DNA of 64,000 nucleotides from Qipengyuania aquimaris (GTDB lineage Bacteria; Pseudomonadota; Alphaproteobacteria; Sphingomonadales; Sphingomonadaceae): assembly GCF_009827445.1 (NCBI RefSeq), contig NZ_WTYI01000001.1, positions 186,001-250,000 on the forward strand, read 5' to 3'. The notes beneath the pieces are model-generated. The model did no database searches. It saw only the letters and a list, made by a program, of their open reading frames with translations, and was not told the DNA's origin. The number at the start of each line of letters is the position of its first letter. Positions within the stretch are counted from its first letter, which is position 1. Both the position numbers and the translations under genes were made by a program. Below are positions 17,437 to 25,936 of this stretch, piece by piece.

Positions 17437-17820
17437 ATGTCCTTCGCCGTCGCAGCAGCGCTTCTGGTTATGGGTAGCGGGCCGATCGAAGTCGTTTCCA
17501 ACGCCGAGCCGAGCTACAACATCGGGTATGAGGAGCTGGTGGCCGGGGATCCCGCCGGTGCTCTCGAGGTGCTCGAGGCGCAGTCGGGCGCCGATGCTCA
17601 GGATCCGGCGCGACTCATCAACCACGGGGTCGCTCTGGCGCGTCTTTGTCAGCACGAGGCCGCACGTGAACGCTTTCAGCAGGCCGCCCGGCTGGACGAC
17701 CGTTATCGCCTGGAGACCGCAGATGGATCATGGGTCGACTCGCGTGTGCTCGCGCGTCGCGGCCTCGCGATGATCGATAAAGGACGCACCACCGGCTTCG
17801 CATCGCTGGCCAGCCGCTAA
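17437..17820 (+). CDS. small TPR-like periplasmic protein
   Basis: A 127-aa protein with an N-terminal hydrophobic stretch (MSFAVAAALLVMG), probably an export signal. One to two TPR-like helical pairs follow (residues about 30-90: YEELVAGDPAGALEVLE, ARLINHGVALARLCQHEAARERFQQAARLD). RBS: GGGAGAG before the ATG. It is divergent from the lipoprotein/TonB-receptor unit and shares the 265-bp control region with its GTGAC repeats, so common regulation is plausible. Its function is unknown. A terminator follows. Confidence 0.75.
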   Translation: MSFAVAAALLVMGSGPIEVVSNAEPSYNIGYEELVAGDPAGALEVLEAQSGADAQDPARLINHGVALARLCQHEAARERFQQAARLDDRYRLETADGSWVDSRVLARRGLAMIDKGRTTGFASLASR

Positions 17821-17842
17821 GCCGACAGAACACCACCGAGAC

Positions 17843-17875
17843 GCCCGCTTTCCTTTACGGAGAGCGGGCTTTTTC
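17843..17875 (+). terminator. rho-independent terminator
   Basis: Stem GCCCGCTTTCC and GGAGAGCGGGC with a TTTAC loop, followed by TTTTT, about 20 bp after the TPR-like gene. Confidence 0.85.
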
Positions 17876-17967
17876 ATTGGGGAAAGAGTTTTCCCCAGGC
17901 ATTCAGCTTCTTGTCACCCTCGTGTCATGTAAGGTCTTCAGAGGGGCCGCACGGAGGGTGTTCGACG

Positions 17968-18600
17968 ATGATTCGTACACGATGGGTGCTCCACGCGATT
18001 TGCGTAGGCGGAGCATTCGCCGCTTTCCCGGTGAAGGCGGATGTCATGGAGATCGATGCTGACGGAGCGCGCTGGATAGCCGGCGACCGCGCCGCCACCG
18101 AAACTGCGCCCGACCAGTTCATCTTCCCGGCCGATGGCAATGAGCCGGTTCCCGAAGGGCTTGCCATCCCAGATCATGTCATCGCCGACCCCGCTGCGCA
18201 TTCGGCAGGCGTGCCGGAAATCTACCGCGCCAAGATTGCCGAGCTTTCGCAGCGCTTCGACCTGTCGCAATCGCTCCTCGAAGCAATGGTCTGGCAGGAA
18301 AGCCGCTGGCGGCACGACGCCGTTTCGCCTGCGGGCGCGCAGGGCCTCGCCCAGCTGATGCCCGCGACCGCGCGCGAACTGGGCGTGGATCCGCGCGATC
18401 CTTTCGCCAATCTCGAAGGCGGGGCGCGTTACCTGAGAGCGCAGCTCGATCGCTTCGACGGCGATTTGGAAAAAGCTCTCGCTGCTTACAACGCCGGTCC
18501 GGGGCGCGTGGAGCGTGCAGGCGGCGTACCGCGCATTCGCGAAACACAACTTTACGTGGCCTCGATCATGGGCCGCCTTGCAGATCATTCACGGGAGTAA
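17968..18600 (+). CDS. virB1: lytic transglycosylase, VirB1-type
   Basis: A 210-aa periplasmic enzyme that opens peptidoglycan for assembly of the secretion channel. The signal peptide ends near PVKA (residue 24). The SLT domain starts near residue 85, with likely catalytic Glu111 in VWQESRW, the motif GAQGLAQLMPATA and a terminal AYNAGPGRVE. I chose the ATG at 17968 because GGAGGG lies upstream and it gives a clean signal peptide. It is the first gene of the eight-gene type IV secretion operon; virB2 begins 6 bp after its stop. Confidence 0.88.
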   Translation: MIRTRWVLHAICVGGAFAAFPVKADVMEIDADGARWIAGDRAATETAPDQFIFPADGNEPVPEGLAIPDHVIADPAAHSAGVPEIYRAKIAELSQRFDLSQSLLEAMVWQESRWRHDAVSPAGAQGLAQLMPATARELGVDPRDPFANLEGGARYLRAQLDRFDGDLEKALAAYNAGPGRVERAGGVPRIRETQLYVASIMGRLADHSRE

Positions 18601-18606
18601 TCCGAC

Positions 18607-18909
18607 TTGAAATCGCTTGTCACCCGCTCGGCCGCACTGGCCATGTTGCTCTGGCCCAGCGCCGCTTTCGCGCAGGGCGCAGACCCCGCAGGCTCGGGCC
18701 CGATCGTCAATGCGCTGTCGTGGCTGCAGGGCACCTTGCTCGGCAATGTCGCAACCGCCGTGGCCGTCATGGCTGTCGCTGCCGTTGGCTTCATGATGCT
18801 GACCGGTCGCCTCAACTGGCGCTTTGGCGCAACCGTGATCATCGGCGTGTTCATCCTGTTCGGCGCGGCCTCGATCGTTGCCGGTATCCAGGGCGTGGCG
18901 GCAGGCTGA
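18607..18909 (+). CDS. virB2: VirB2/TrbC-family pilin-like subunit
   Basis: A 100-aa major-pilin homologue. The signal peptide is cut near AFAQG (residue 23). Two hydrophobic helices follow (about 43-62 and 75-95), separated by a short polar loop (TGRLNWRF), the standard VirB2 hairpin topology. It starts with TTG, with GGGAG upstream. In this family the processed subunit forms the pilus or channel filament. Confidence 0.9.
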   Translation: MKSLVTRSAALAMLLWPSAAFAQGADPAGSGPIVNALSWLQGTLLGNVATAVAVMAVAAVGFMMLTGRLNWRFGATVIIGVFILFGAASIVAGIQGVAAG

Positions 18910-18910
18910 C

Positions 18911-19195
18911 ATGACTGCGCTCGTCCGCCACCCCGTTCATAAGGCGCTCACCCGGCCGCAGATGTTTGCCGGCGTGACGTTCAATTACTTCATCATCAAC
19001 GGGGTGGTGACGACTGAGATATTCCTCATCACGGGCAGCTTCTGGGCGCTTTTCGCCGCGCTCGTCATGCATGGCGTGGGCTATTTCGCCTGCCTGCGCG
19101 AACCGCGGATTTTCGATCTCTGGATGACCAAGGTCAGCAAATGCCCGCGTGTGAAGAATTACAAGCGCTGGGGGTGCAACAGCTATGCCGCGTGA
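18911..19195 (+). CDS. virB3: VirB3 inner-membrane protein
   Basis: A 94-aa protein with two adjacent hydrophobic segments (about 18-60) after a short basic N-terminus containing HPVHKALTRPQMFAG, which matches the VirB3 signature. It works with VirB4 at the inner-membrane base of the system. The ATG at 18911 follows the virB2 stop by 1 bp. It overlaps virB4 by 11 bp. Confidence 0.9.
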   Translation: MTALVRHPVHKALTRPQMFAGVTFNYFIINGVVTTEIFLITGSFWALFAALVMHGVGYFACLREPRIFDLWMTKVSKCPRVKNYKRWGCNSYAA

Positions 19196-21620
19196 CCGCA
19201 AATGGATCGGGCCCGCTTCGTGGAGTGCGCGGGAAGCTAGGGCTGGCGACCGCCTGCCCTATTCGCGTATGGTGGACGAAAATACCGTCCTGCTGCGCGA
19301 CGGCAGCGTGATGACCGCAATCCAGGTCCCCGGACTACTGTTCGAGACCGAGGATAGTGAGGCATTGAACGCCCATGCCGCCACGCGCGAGGTGGTGCTG
19401 CGCTCTACGCTCGACGCGCGCTTCGTGCTTTATCATCACGTTATCCGGCGCCGCGTTTCGATCGACCTCGAAGCGGAATTTCCCGATCCCATCAGCCGCC
19501 ATATCGATGCGCGCTGGAAAGAGCGGCTCGGCTCGGGCCAATTGTTCGTCAACGACCAGTTTATCACGCTGATCCGCCGTCCAGCACGCGGGAAGGCTGG
19601 CTGGGCCGAAAAGGTGTCCAAGCGCCTCAAAGGCCGCAAGGAGCGGCTGGAAGCCGATCCCAAGGACCTGCGCAGCCTGCGCGCGGCAGCACAGGGGCTT
19701 ATCGCTTCGCTGCAGGCCTATGGTGCGGTGCCGCTGGGAGATTACTTGGGCGCACAGGGCAATACCAATTCCGAAATGCTGGAGCTGCTTTCCGCGCTCT
19801 ACAACGGCGAGATGCGCCCGGTGCGCAAGCCTGCGGACGACGTCGATGTCGGCCACATGCTGCCCTATCGCCGTGTCAGCTTCGGTCTTGACGCGATGGA
19901 GTTGCGCGGATCCGGCTCGCCCGACTTCGCAGCCATCCTGGGCCTCAAGGATTATCCCGAGGCGACCAGCCCGGGCCTTCTCGACGGCCTGCTGCGCCTC
20001 CCGTTCGAGATGGTCGTGTGCGAAAGCTATGCCCCGGCCGAACGCCAGACCGCGCGCGAACGGATGGACCTGTCTATCCGGCGCCTGAAATCGGCCGATG
20101 AAGAAGCCATGGCCGAACGGGCCGACATGATGGCGGCACGCGATGCGCTGGGGAATGGGGCCGTGGGCTTCGGCGACCATCACCTCACCGTAATGGTGAA
20201 AGAGCGCGATCTCGCCCGCCTCGATGATGCAACGGCGGCCTGCAGTGCGGCGCTTGCCGATACCGGCGCGATTTCGGTGCGCGAGGATACGAACCTCGAA
20301 CCCGCTTTCTGGGGCCAGTTCCCTGGTAACGAGGGCTATCTCGTGCGGCGCGCGCTTATCTCCAGCGCAAACATGGCGAGCTTCGGTTCGCTGCACGGCT
20401 TTGCGCTCGGCCAGGCGAAGGGCAACCACTGGGGCGATGCAGTCACTTTGCTGGAAACCACCAGCGCGACGCCATTCTTCTTCAATTTCCACCACGGCGA
20501 CCTCGGCAATTTCTCGGTTATCGGGCCGAGCGGTTCGGGCAAGACCGTAGTCATGAACTTCCTCGCCGCGCAGGCGCAGAAGTTCAAACCGCGTACCGTC
20601 CTGTTCGACAAGGACCGCGGCGCGGAGCTTTTCGTGCGCGGGATCGGCGGGCGTTACGACAGCATTCGCGCGGGCGAGCCGACCGGTTTCAACCCGCTGG
20701 GCCTGTCCGATACCCCGACGAACAAGGCATTCCTGCGTGACTGGCTTGGCGTCCTGCTGAACGCGAACGGGCCGGAAGAAGAGGCGACGATCGCCCATGC
20801 GGTCGATGCAGCCTATGCCAACGACGCCTCGCTGCGCCGCCTGCGGCACTTCAAGGAGCTATTGTCCGGCAGCAAGCGCCCGCAGCCGGGCGATCTGGCA
20901 GACCGCCTGTCGGCCTGGATCGGCGAGGGCGAGAAGGCCTGGCTGTTCGACAATGCGGAAGACCGGCTGGACCTGTCCGCCCGGGTACTCGGTTTCGACA
21001 TGACGGCGCTGCTGGAAAACCCCGCGCTGCGCACGCCGACGATGATGTACCTCTTCCACCGGATCGAGGAGCGGCTGGACGGCAGCCCCACGATGATCCT
21101 GATCGACGAGGGCTGGAAGGCGCTGGACGACGAGGTCTTCGCTGCGCGCATCCGCGACTGGCTCAAAACGCTGCGCAAGCGCAATGCGCTGGTCGGATTC
21201 GCGACGCAGTCCGCGCGCGATGCGCTGGAAAGCCGCATCTCGACCGCACTTGTCGAACAGACCGCCACCATGGTTTTCATGCCCAACAGTCGCGCCCGGG
21301 CCGAAGATTATTGCGATGGCTTCGGCCTCACCAGCCACGAATTGGCCCTGATCCGCAGCCTGCCTGCCCACAGCCGCTGCTTCCTCGTGCGCCAGCCCGA
21401 CGCAAGCGTGGTGGTCCGCCTCGACCTGTCCGGCGCCCCTGAAGTGCTCACGCTGCTGTCGGGCCGCGAAAGTTCGGTTCGCCGCCTCGACCTGCTTCGC
21501 GAAGCAATGGGCGATGCGCCCGCCGACTGGTTCCCCGCTCTGACCGGCTCGGCATGGCCGGGCGGTGCGCAGGACAGCGCCCATAATGACGACATTCAGC
21601 TGGGACTTGCAGCAGAATGA
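19185..21620 (+). CDS. virB4: VirB4 ATPase of the type IV secretion system
   Basis: An 811-aa ATPase that powers subunit assembly and transport. The N-terminal CagE/TrbE/VirB4 domain (about 170-380) is followed by a RecA-like domain with Walker A GPSGSGKT at residues 447-454 (Lys453) and Walker B MILIDEGWKAL. RAEDYCDGFGL near the C-terminus is also typical. Its stop overlaps the virB6 start (ATGA), which points to translational coupling. Confidence 0.95.
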   Translation: MPRDRKWIGPASWSAREARAGDRLPYSRMVDENTVLLRDGSVMTAIQVPGLLFETEDSEALNAHAATREVVLRSTLDARFVLYHHVIRRRVSIDLEAEFPDPISRHIDARWKERLGSGQLFVNDQFITLIRRPARGKAGWAEKVSKRLKGRKERLEADPKDLRSLRAAAQGLIASLQAYGAVPLGDYLGAQGNTNSEMLELLSALYNGEMRPVRKPADDVDVGHMLPYRRVSFGLDAMELRGSGSPDFAAILGLKDYPEATSPGLLDGLLRLPFEMVVCESYAPAERQTARERMDLSIRRLKSADEEAMAERADMMAARDALGNGAVGFGDHHLTVMVKERDLARLDDATAACSAALADTGAISVREDTNLEPAFWGQFPGNEGYLVRRALISSANMASFGSLHGFALGQAKGNHWGDAVTLLETTSATPFFFNFHHGDLGNFSVIGPSGSGKTVVMNFLAAQAQKFKPRTVLFDKDRGAELFVRGIGGRYDSIRAGEPTGFNPLGLSDTPTNKAFLRDWLGVLLNANGPEEEATIAHAVDAAYANDASLRRLRHFKELLSGSKRPQPGDLADRLSAWIGEGEKAWLFDNAEDRLDLSARVLGFDMTALLENPALRTPTMMYLFHRIEERLDGSPTMILIDEGWKALDDEVFAARIRDWLKTLRKRNALVGFATQSARDALESRISTALVEQTATMVFMPNSRARAEDYCDGFGLTSHELALIRSLPAHSRCFLVRQPDASVVVRLDLSGAPEVLTLLSGRESSVRRLDLLREAMGDAPADWFPALTGSAWPGGAQDSAHNDDIQLGLAAE

Positions 21621-22789
21621 CAAGCGCAGCCTGCCAGCAAATGACGGACCAGGTCGGCAACGGCGTCGCCGCCGCCCTGCGCGGTGTCGACTGCATGGCA
21701 GGCGAAGCTTCGGCCATGGCGTTCGGCCGCCTGTTTGCGCCGGGTGGGGCCCTTGGCACCACGCTGACGATCCTGCTGACGCTTTACATTGCGATCTTCG
21801 GCTTCCTCCTCCTGACGGGCAGGGCCAATATCGGAGTGCGCTCGCTTGTCCCGCGCATGATGACGCTCGGCTTGGTACTTACCTTCGCGACCAGCTGGGT
21901 CGCCTATCAGAGCGTGGTCTGGAGCCTGGCAGTGGGAACGCCCGATTACCTCGCAGGCGTTCTTACCGGCACGCAAGGATCGGCCACAGATACCTTCGCC
22001 CAGAAAATCGACGTGGTCTTCATCGCCATCCAGGAAGCGAGCGGCAGCAACACCGATTTCTCCGCATTCTCGCCGCAAGGATTGATGTGGCTAGGCGCGA
22101 TGCTGTTCATGCTCGGCACGGTCGGCCTTCTGGTCACGACCAAGATCGCACTTGGCATCCTTGTCGCAATCGGTCCGGTATTCGTAGTGCTGGCGCTATT
22201 CAACGGCACGCGCGGGCTGTTCGTCGGCTGGCTCAAGGGCCTGGTGATGTGCGCCCTGGCACCGCTGTTCGCGGTGCTGGGCGGGTCCATCATGCTCGAA
22301 CTGTCGGTCCCGATCCTCTCGTCGATCACCGCCACACCCGGCACCGTCCCGGCGCAAGCGGGCATGGCCCTCTTCATGATCGGAGCGGTGCACGTCGCAC
22401 TGATGGTGCTGGTCCTGAAGGTCGCAGGAGCCGTGGTATCCGGCTGGACCGTTTTCGGCCTCGCGTCGGGCAAGTCCGAACGCGATGAGCAAACTGCAGC
22501 CGCTCCCGCTGCGGTCGCGCAGCCGCATCTCATCGCTGCGCAGGCCGCCACGCAGGCGAGCGAACACGCGCGCCGGATCGATATTTCGGCAACTGCCACC
22601 GCGCCTGCCGCAAACGACGCTTCGGGCGCAGCCGGCAGCGTGCGCAACACCAAGGTCTATGCGACCGCTTCAGCTAACACTCAGGCCGGGCCCGATAAGG
22701 CGGGACCCAGCCGGACCATGGGGATCGGCAGCCGGTTCAAGTCCGCGCCGACCCGCGGTCCAGCCCCTTCAATGGAGAAACCGTCATGA
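21617..22789 (+). CDS. virB6: VirB6/TrbL-family inner-membrane channel protein
   Basis: A 390-aa polytopic protein with about six hydrophobic helices between residues 45 and 290, including the conserved LGIL-AIGPVF-LALF-region-GLFVGWLKG block of the TrbL/VirB6 family. A low-complexity Ala/Pro/Gln-rich cytoplasmic tail (about 290-390) follows. No virB5 lies upstream and no virB8 downstream; it overlaps virB9 directly by four bases. Confidence 0.9.
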   Translation: MTSAACQQMTDQVGNGVAAALRGVDCMAGEASAMAFGRLFAPGGALGTTLTILLTLYIAIFGFLLLTGRANIGVRSLVPRMMTLGLVLTFATSWVAYQSVVWSLAVGTPDYLAGVLTGTQGSATDTFAQKIDVVFIAIQEASGSNTDFSAFSPQGLMWLGAMLFMLGTVGLLVTTKIALGILVAIGPVFVVLALFNGTRGLFVGWLKGLVMCALAPLFAVLGGSIMLELSVPILSSITATPGTVPAQAGMALFMIGAVHVALMVLVLKVAGAVVSGWTVFGLASGKSERDEQTAAAPAAVAQPHLIAAQAATQASEHARRIDISATATAPAANDASGAAGSVRNTKVYATASANTQAGPDKAGPSRTMGIGSRFKSAPTRGPAPSMEKPS

Positions 22790-23559
22790 AACGCGCAGTC
22801 CTGACCGCGCTCGTCCTTGCACTGTTTGCGACACCGGCACTGGCGGACGCGCGGCTGAAGCAGGTCATGTACGACGAATATTCGGTCCTCACAGTGCCAG
22901 GGCGCGTCAACGTCCAGGCCAGCATCGTGTTCGGCGACGACGAGACTATCGAGAACGTGGCAATCGGCAATTCGGCAACCTGGCAGGTAACGCCGAACAA
23001 GCGCGCCAACATCCTGTTCGTCAAACCGCTGGAGCCGCGCGCCGCGACCAATCTGACCGTCGTCACCAGTAAGCGGACGTATCTGTTCGACCTCGTGGCA
23101 TCTCCGACGGCCAAGCCTCTCTATGTTCTGCGCTTCGACTATCCGGTTGAGCCGGAAGACGAAGTTGCCGACACGCAGCTGGCCGAAGCCGATGCGGCTA
23201 CGAGTGAGGGTGAAGTTCCTGCGCAGACATTCGATCCGGCCGACATCAATCTCGCCTGGAGCGGCGAGGGCGAAGCATCGCTTCTGCCCGACAGCGCTTT
23301 CGACGACGGACAGACCACCTATCTGAAGTGGCCTGCCGGGCGCGACGTGCCTGCTATCCTCGTCACCAACAGCAAAGGCGAGGAGGGGCCGGTGAACTAC
23401 ACCGTCAATGGCAACACGATCGCCATCGACGGCGTACCGCGTGCGATCATCCTGCGCACCGGTGAACGCACTGCGACGCTGGTGAATACTGGACCAGAAC
23501 GTGCCTCTACCACCCAGCAGCGCGGCGATGCCGTGCTTGCCCAAAGGGAGACGAAGTGA
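22786..23559 (+). CDS. virB9: VirB9 outer-membrane-core protein
   Basis: A 257-aa periplasmic protein with signal peptide (cut near ALADA, residue 21). The N-terminal domain has IVFGDDETIENVAIGNSATWQV and the C-terminal beta-sandwich has LKWPAGRDVPAILV and PRAIILRTG, both typical of VirB9/CagX. In other systems VirB9 forms the outer core with VirB7 and VirB10; no virB7 lipoprotein gene is seen here. An acidic linker (about 125-150) joins the domains. Confidence 0.92.
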   Translation: MKRAVLTALVLALFATPALADARLKQVMYDEYSVLTVPGRVNVQASIVFGDDETIENVAIGNSATWQVTPNKRANILFVKPLEPRAATNLTVVTSKRTYLFDLVASPTAKPLYVLRFDYPVEPEDEVADTQLAEADAATSEGEVPAQTFDPADINLAWSGEGEASLLPDSAFDDGQTTYLKWPAGRDVPAILVTNSKGEEGPVNYTVNGNTIAIDGVPRAIILRTGERTATLVNTGPERASTTQQRGDAVLAQRETK

Positions 23560-24692
23560 TGCGTCTTGCTATGCGCCTGCCCGAAAAGAAGCCCGGCGAC
23601 AGCAACGCGGCAAATGATTTCGATCCGCGCGATGAAACCGATGCGGAAGTTATCGACCTTGCCCAGCGCAACGCCTTTCCCGCCGTGGCCCGACCGGGCG
23701 GAAAGTCCGACGCGCTCGGCATGGTCGCAGGGATCGCGATCGTCGCGGGCCTGGGTGCCGTCACCTTGTGGAGCATGAGCGCGGCGCGGATGCCCGAACC
23801 GCAGGGCATCGGCGGGCAGCAGGCGCCGCAGCCTGCAGTGGCGCCGACGCAGGTCGCTCCGGCCCCGGCAGCGGTGGTCGCTCCGCCGACGCCGAGCCAG
23901 CAGGCTGCGATGGCCGATCCCGCACCTGCACCGGTCCTTGCTGCAGCGCCTCAGACGATGCCCGGACCCAACCCCTACAGTAATCCGACCGTCGTTTTCG
24001 ACGCGGGCAGTCCCGTCATAACCGGGCCTGCTGCCGCAATCGCTGCAGAAGCAGCCAGCGGCGCGGCAACGGCCAGCGGCAATTCCGCCAACGACTTCGC
24101 CAGCCGCGTAGGCGGTGTCGGCGGTGCTCCTGCGCAAGCCAAGGCGATGACCAATCCTTCGACGACCGTCACGCAAGGCACGCTGATCCCCGCTATCCTG
24201 GAAACCGCCATCGACACCAATGTCCCCGGTTTCGTGCGTGCTGTGGTCAGCCAGGACGTGCGCAGCTTCGATGGCAGCAAGGTGCTGGTCCCGCGTTCCA
24301 GCCGCCTGATCGGCCAATACCAGTCAGGGATGCAGAACGGCCAGAAACGCGCCTATGTCATCTGGACGCGCCTGATCCGGCCCGACGGAGCATCGGTGAA
24401 CCTCGCCTCGCCCGCCATCGGTTTCGACGGCACGACCGGGCTCGAAGGCAAGGTCTCGGGCGCCGGTTTCTTCCAGCGCTTCGGGTCTGCCATGCTGCTT
24501 TCGGTGGTTGGCGGCCTCGGCACGCTTGCGACCGGCGGTGCAGGCGGCATCGTGCTTGGCGGCGCGAGCCAGTCGGCAGCTTCCACCGCCGCACATCAGG
24601 ACGGCCAGCGCGGCCCCACGGTGCGCGTGAAGATGGGAGAACCTATTCGTATCTTCACCGCCCGCGATCTCGACTTCTCGAAAGTCAGCTGA
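23559..24692 (+). CDS. virB10: VirB10 core protein
   Basis: A 377-aa protein spanning the envelope: a short cytoplasmic N-terminus, one inner-membrane helix (about 52-72), a Pro/Ala/Gln-rich periplasmic stretch (about 75-130), then the TrbI/VirB10 beta-barrel domain (about 190-375). The domain shows QGTLIPAILETAIDTNVPGF, VPRSSRLIGQY and the antenna region with a Gly/Ala-rich hydrophobic helix pair (LLSVVGGLGTLATGGAG). I prefer the ATG at 23559, which shares one base with the virB9 stop, over a GTG three bases upstream. Confidence 0.93.
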   Translation: MRLAMRLPEKKPGDSNAANDFDPRDETDAEVIDLAQRNAFPAVARPGGKSDALGMVAGIAIVAGLGAVTLWSMSAARMPEPQGIGGQQAPQPAVAPTQVAPAPAAVVAPPTPSQQAAMADPAPAPVLAAAPQTMPGPNPYSNPTVVFDAGSPVITGPAAAIAAEAASGAATASGNSANDFASRVGGVGGAPAQAKAMTNPSTTVTQGTLIPAILETAIDTNVPGFVRAVVSQDVRSFDGSKVLVPRSSRLIGQYQSGMQNGQKRAYVIWTRLIRPDGASVNLASPAIGFDGTTGLEGKVSGAGFFQRFGSAMLLSVVGGLGTLATGGAGGIVLGGASQSAASTAAHQDGQRGPTVRVKMGEPIRIFTARDLDFSKVS

Positions 24693-24706
24693 GGCCTCGA
24701 TCGATC

Positions 24707-25735
24707 ATGGCCGCCGATATCCACCCAATCCTTGCCGATCCCGATACGGACGAAGCACCGGCAATCGACACTGCAGGCGAGCGGAGCGTTTATCTCGATG
24801 CCTATCTCAAGCCCTTCGCGGAGTGGCTTGAGCGCGACACGGTCACCGAGATCCTAGTCAATCGCCCAGGCGAGGTGTGGGTCGAAGATGCCGCTGCAGG
24901 CGGGATGCACAAGGTCGAGCGTCCCGATATCGACGACCGCCTGATCCAGCGCTTGGCGGAACAGGTGGCGCGAGTCAGCCACCAGGGCATCAACCGCGAG
25001 CACCCTTTGCTTGGCGCAACCTTGCCTGACGGCGCGCGTATCCAGTTCTGCGGTCCGCCCGCTGCGCGGAAGCATTGGGCCATGGCCATTCGCCGTCATC
25101 GCCGGCTCGATCTCCCGCTCGATGCGTATGATGCAGGGCCGCTTGCACCGCGTGAGGAAGGCCAGCTTCCCGATGCGCAGGCCGAGCCTATCGCATTCCT
25201 GCGCGAATCCGTGCGCCAGCGCCGAACAATCCTCGTTTCGGGTGGCACCAGCACGGGTAAGACTACCTTCCTCAATGCCATGCTCGGCGAAATTCCAAGC
25301 CGGGAACGCGTCGTCCTCGTCGAGGATACGCCGGAGCTCAAGCTGCCGGGCGCGAACGGCGTCGGTCTGGTCGCAGTTAAAGGAGAGCTGGGCGAGGCCA
25401 AGGTTACCGCCAACGAGCTATTGCAGGCCGCCCTGCGCCTGAGGCCCGACCGGATCGTGCTGGGCGAATTGCGCGGTGCGGAGAGCGTCAGCTTCCTGCG
25501 GGCCATCAACACGGGCCACCCGGGCAGCTTCTCGACCATCCATGCGAACAGCCTGCGCGGCGCTCTTGAACAATTGTCGCTGATGGTCATGCAGACGGGA
25601 ATCGGCCTCACGCGGCAGGACACGATCGCCTACGCAGCAAGTGTTATCGACATGGTCGTACAGCTCGAACGAAGCCCGGATGGGCGGCGAGGCATCGCGC
25701 AAATCGCCAGAAGCGAGGATTTGCTCGAAGCGTGA
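24707..25735 (+). CDS. virB11: VirB11 traffic ATPase
   Basis: A 342-aa hexameric ATPase of the secretion/type IV pilus superfamily. The N-terminal domain contains FAEWLERDTVTEILVNRPGE. The Walker A motif GGTSTGKT is at residues 179-186 (Lys185), followed by the Asp box VLVEDTPEL and the His box GHPGSFSTIHANS. It is the last gene of the operon; no virD4 coupling protein follows, and the next gene is an unrelated TonB receptor. Confidence 0.95.
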   Translation: MAADIHPILADPDTDEAPAIDTAGERSVYLDAYLKPFAEWLERDTVTEILVNRPGEVWVEDAAAGGMHKVERPDIDDRLIQRLAEQVARVSHQGINREHPLLGATLPDGARIQFCGPPAARKHWAMAIRRHRRLDLPLDAYDAGPLAPREEGQLPDAQAEPIAFLRESVRQRRTILVSGGTSTGKTTFLNAMLGEIPSRERVVLVEDTPELKLPGANGVGLVAVKGELGEAKVTANELLQAALRLRPDRIVLGELRGAESVSFLRAINTGHPGSFSTIHANSLRGALEQLSLMVMQTGIGLTRQDTIAYAASVIDMVVQLERSPDGRRGIAQIARSEDLLEA

Positions 25736-25830
25736 CATTTTGGCGTGGAGGTTCCGCAAGGCCCCCATGCCGTAACGTCAACTATGACGCGCCATCTTCT
25801 CGCAGTCGCAACATATCCATCGCAAACTGC

Positions 25831-25845
25831 TGTTGCAGCGCAACA
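25831..25845. promoter_or_regulatory. perfect inverted repeat upstream of TonB receptor (candidate operator)
   Basis: TGTTGC-AGC-GCAACA is a perfect 6-3-6 palindrome about 90 bp before the receptor ATG. An extra half-site, GCAACA, lies about 20 bp upstream (25808-25813). This is typical of a dimeric repressor or activator site; the regulator is unknown. Confidence 0.45.
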
Positions 25846-25936
25846 ATCGTGCGCTGAACCTTGCCTGAGCGCGAATTCGTGATAGCTTTTCCACCCTAGG
25901 CCGCCCTGAGAGCGGTCAGGGATGAGGAGAGGGATT

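Noticed and set aside
17911..17967. Upstream start for virB1 adding 19 residues
   Set aside because: The extension spoils the signal peptide and lacks a good ribosome-binding site; the ATG at 17968 has GGAGGG.
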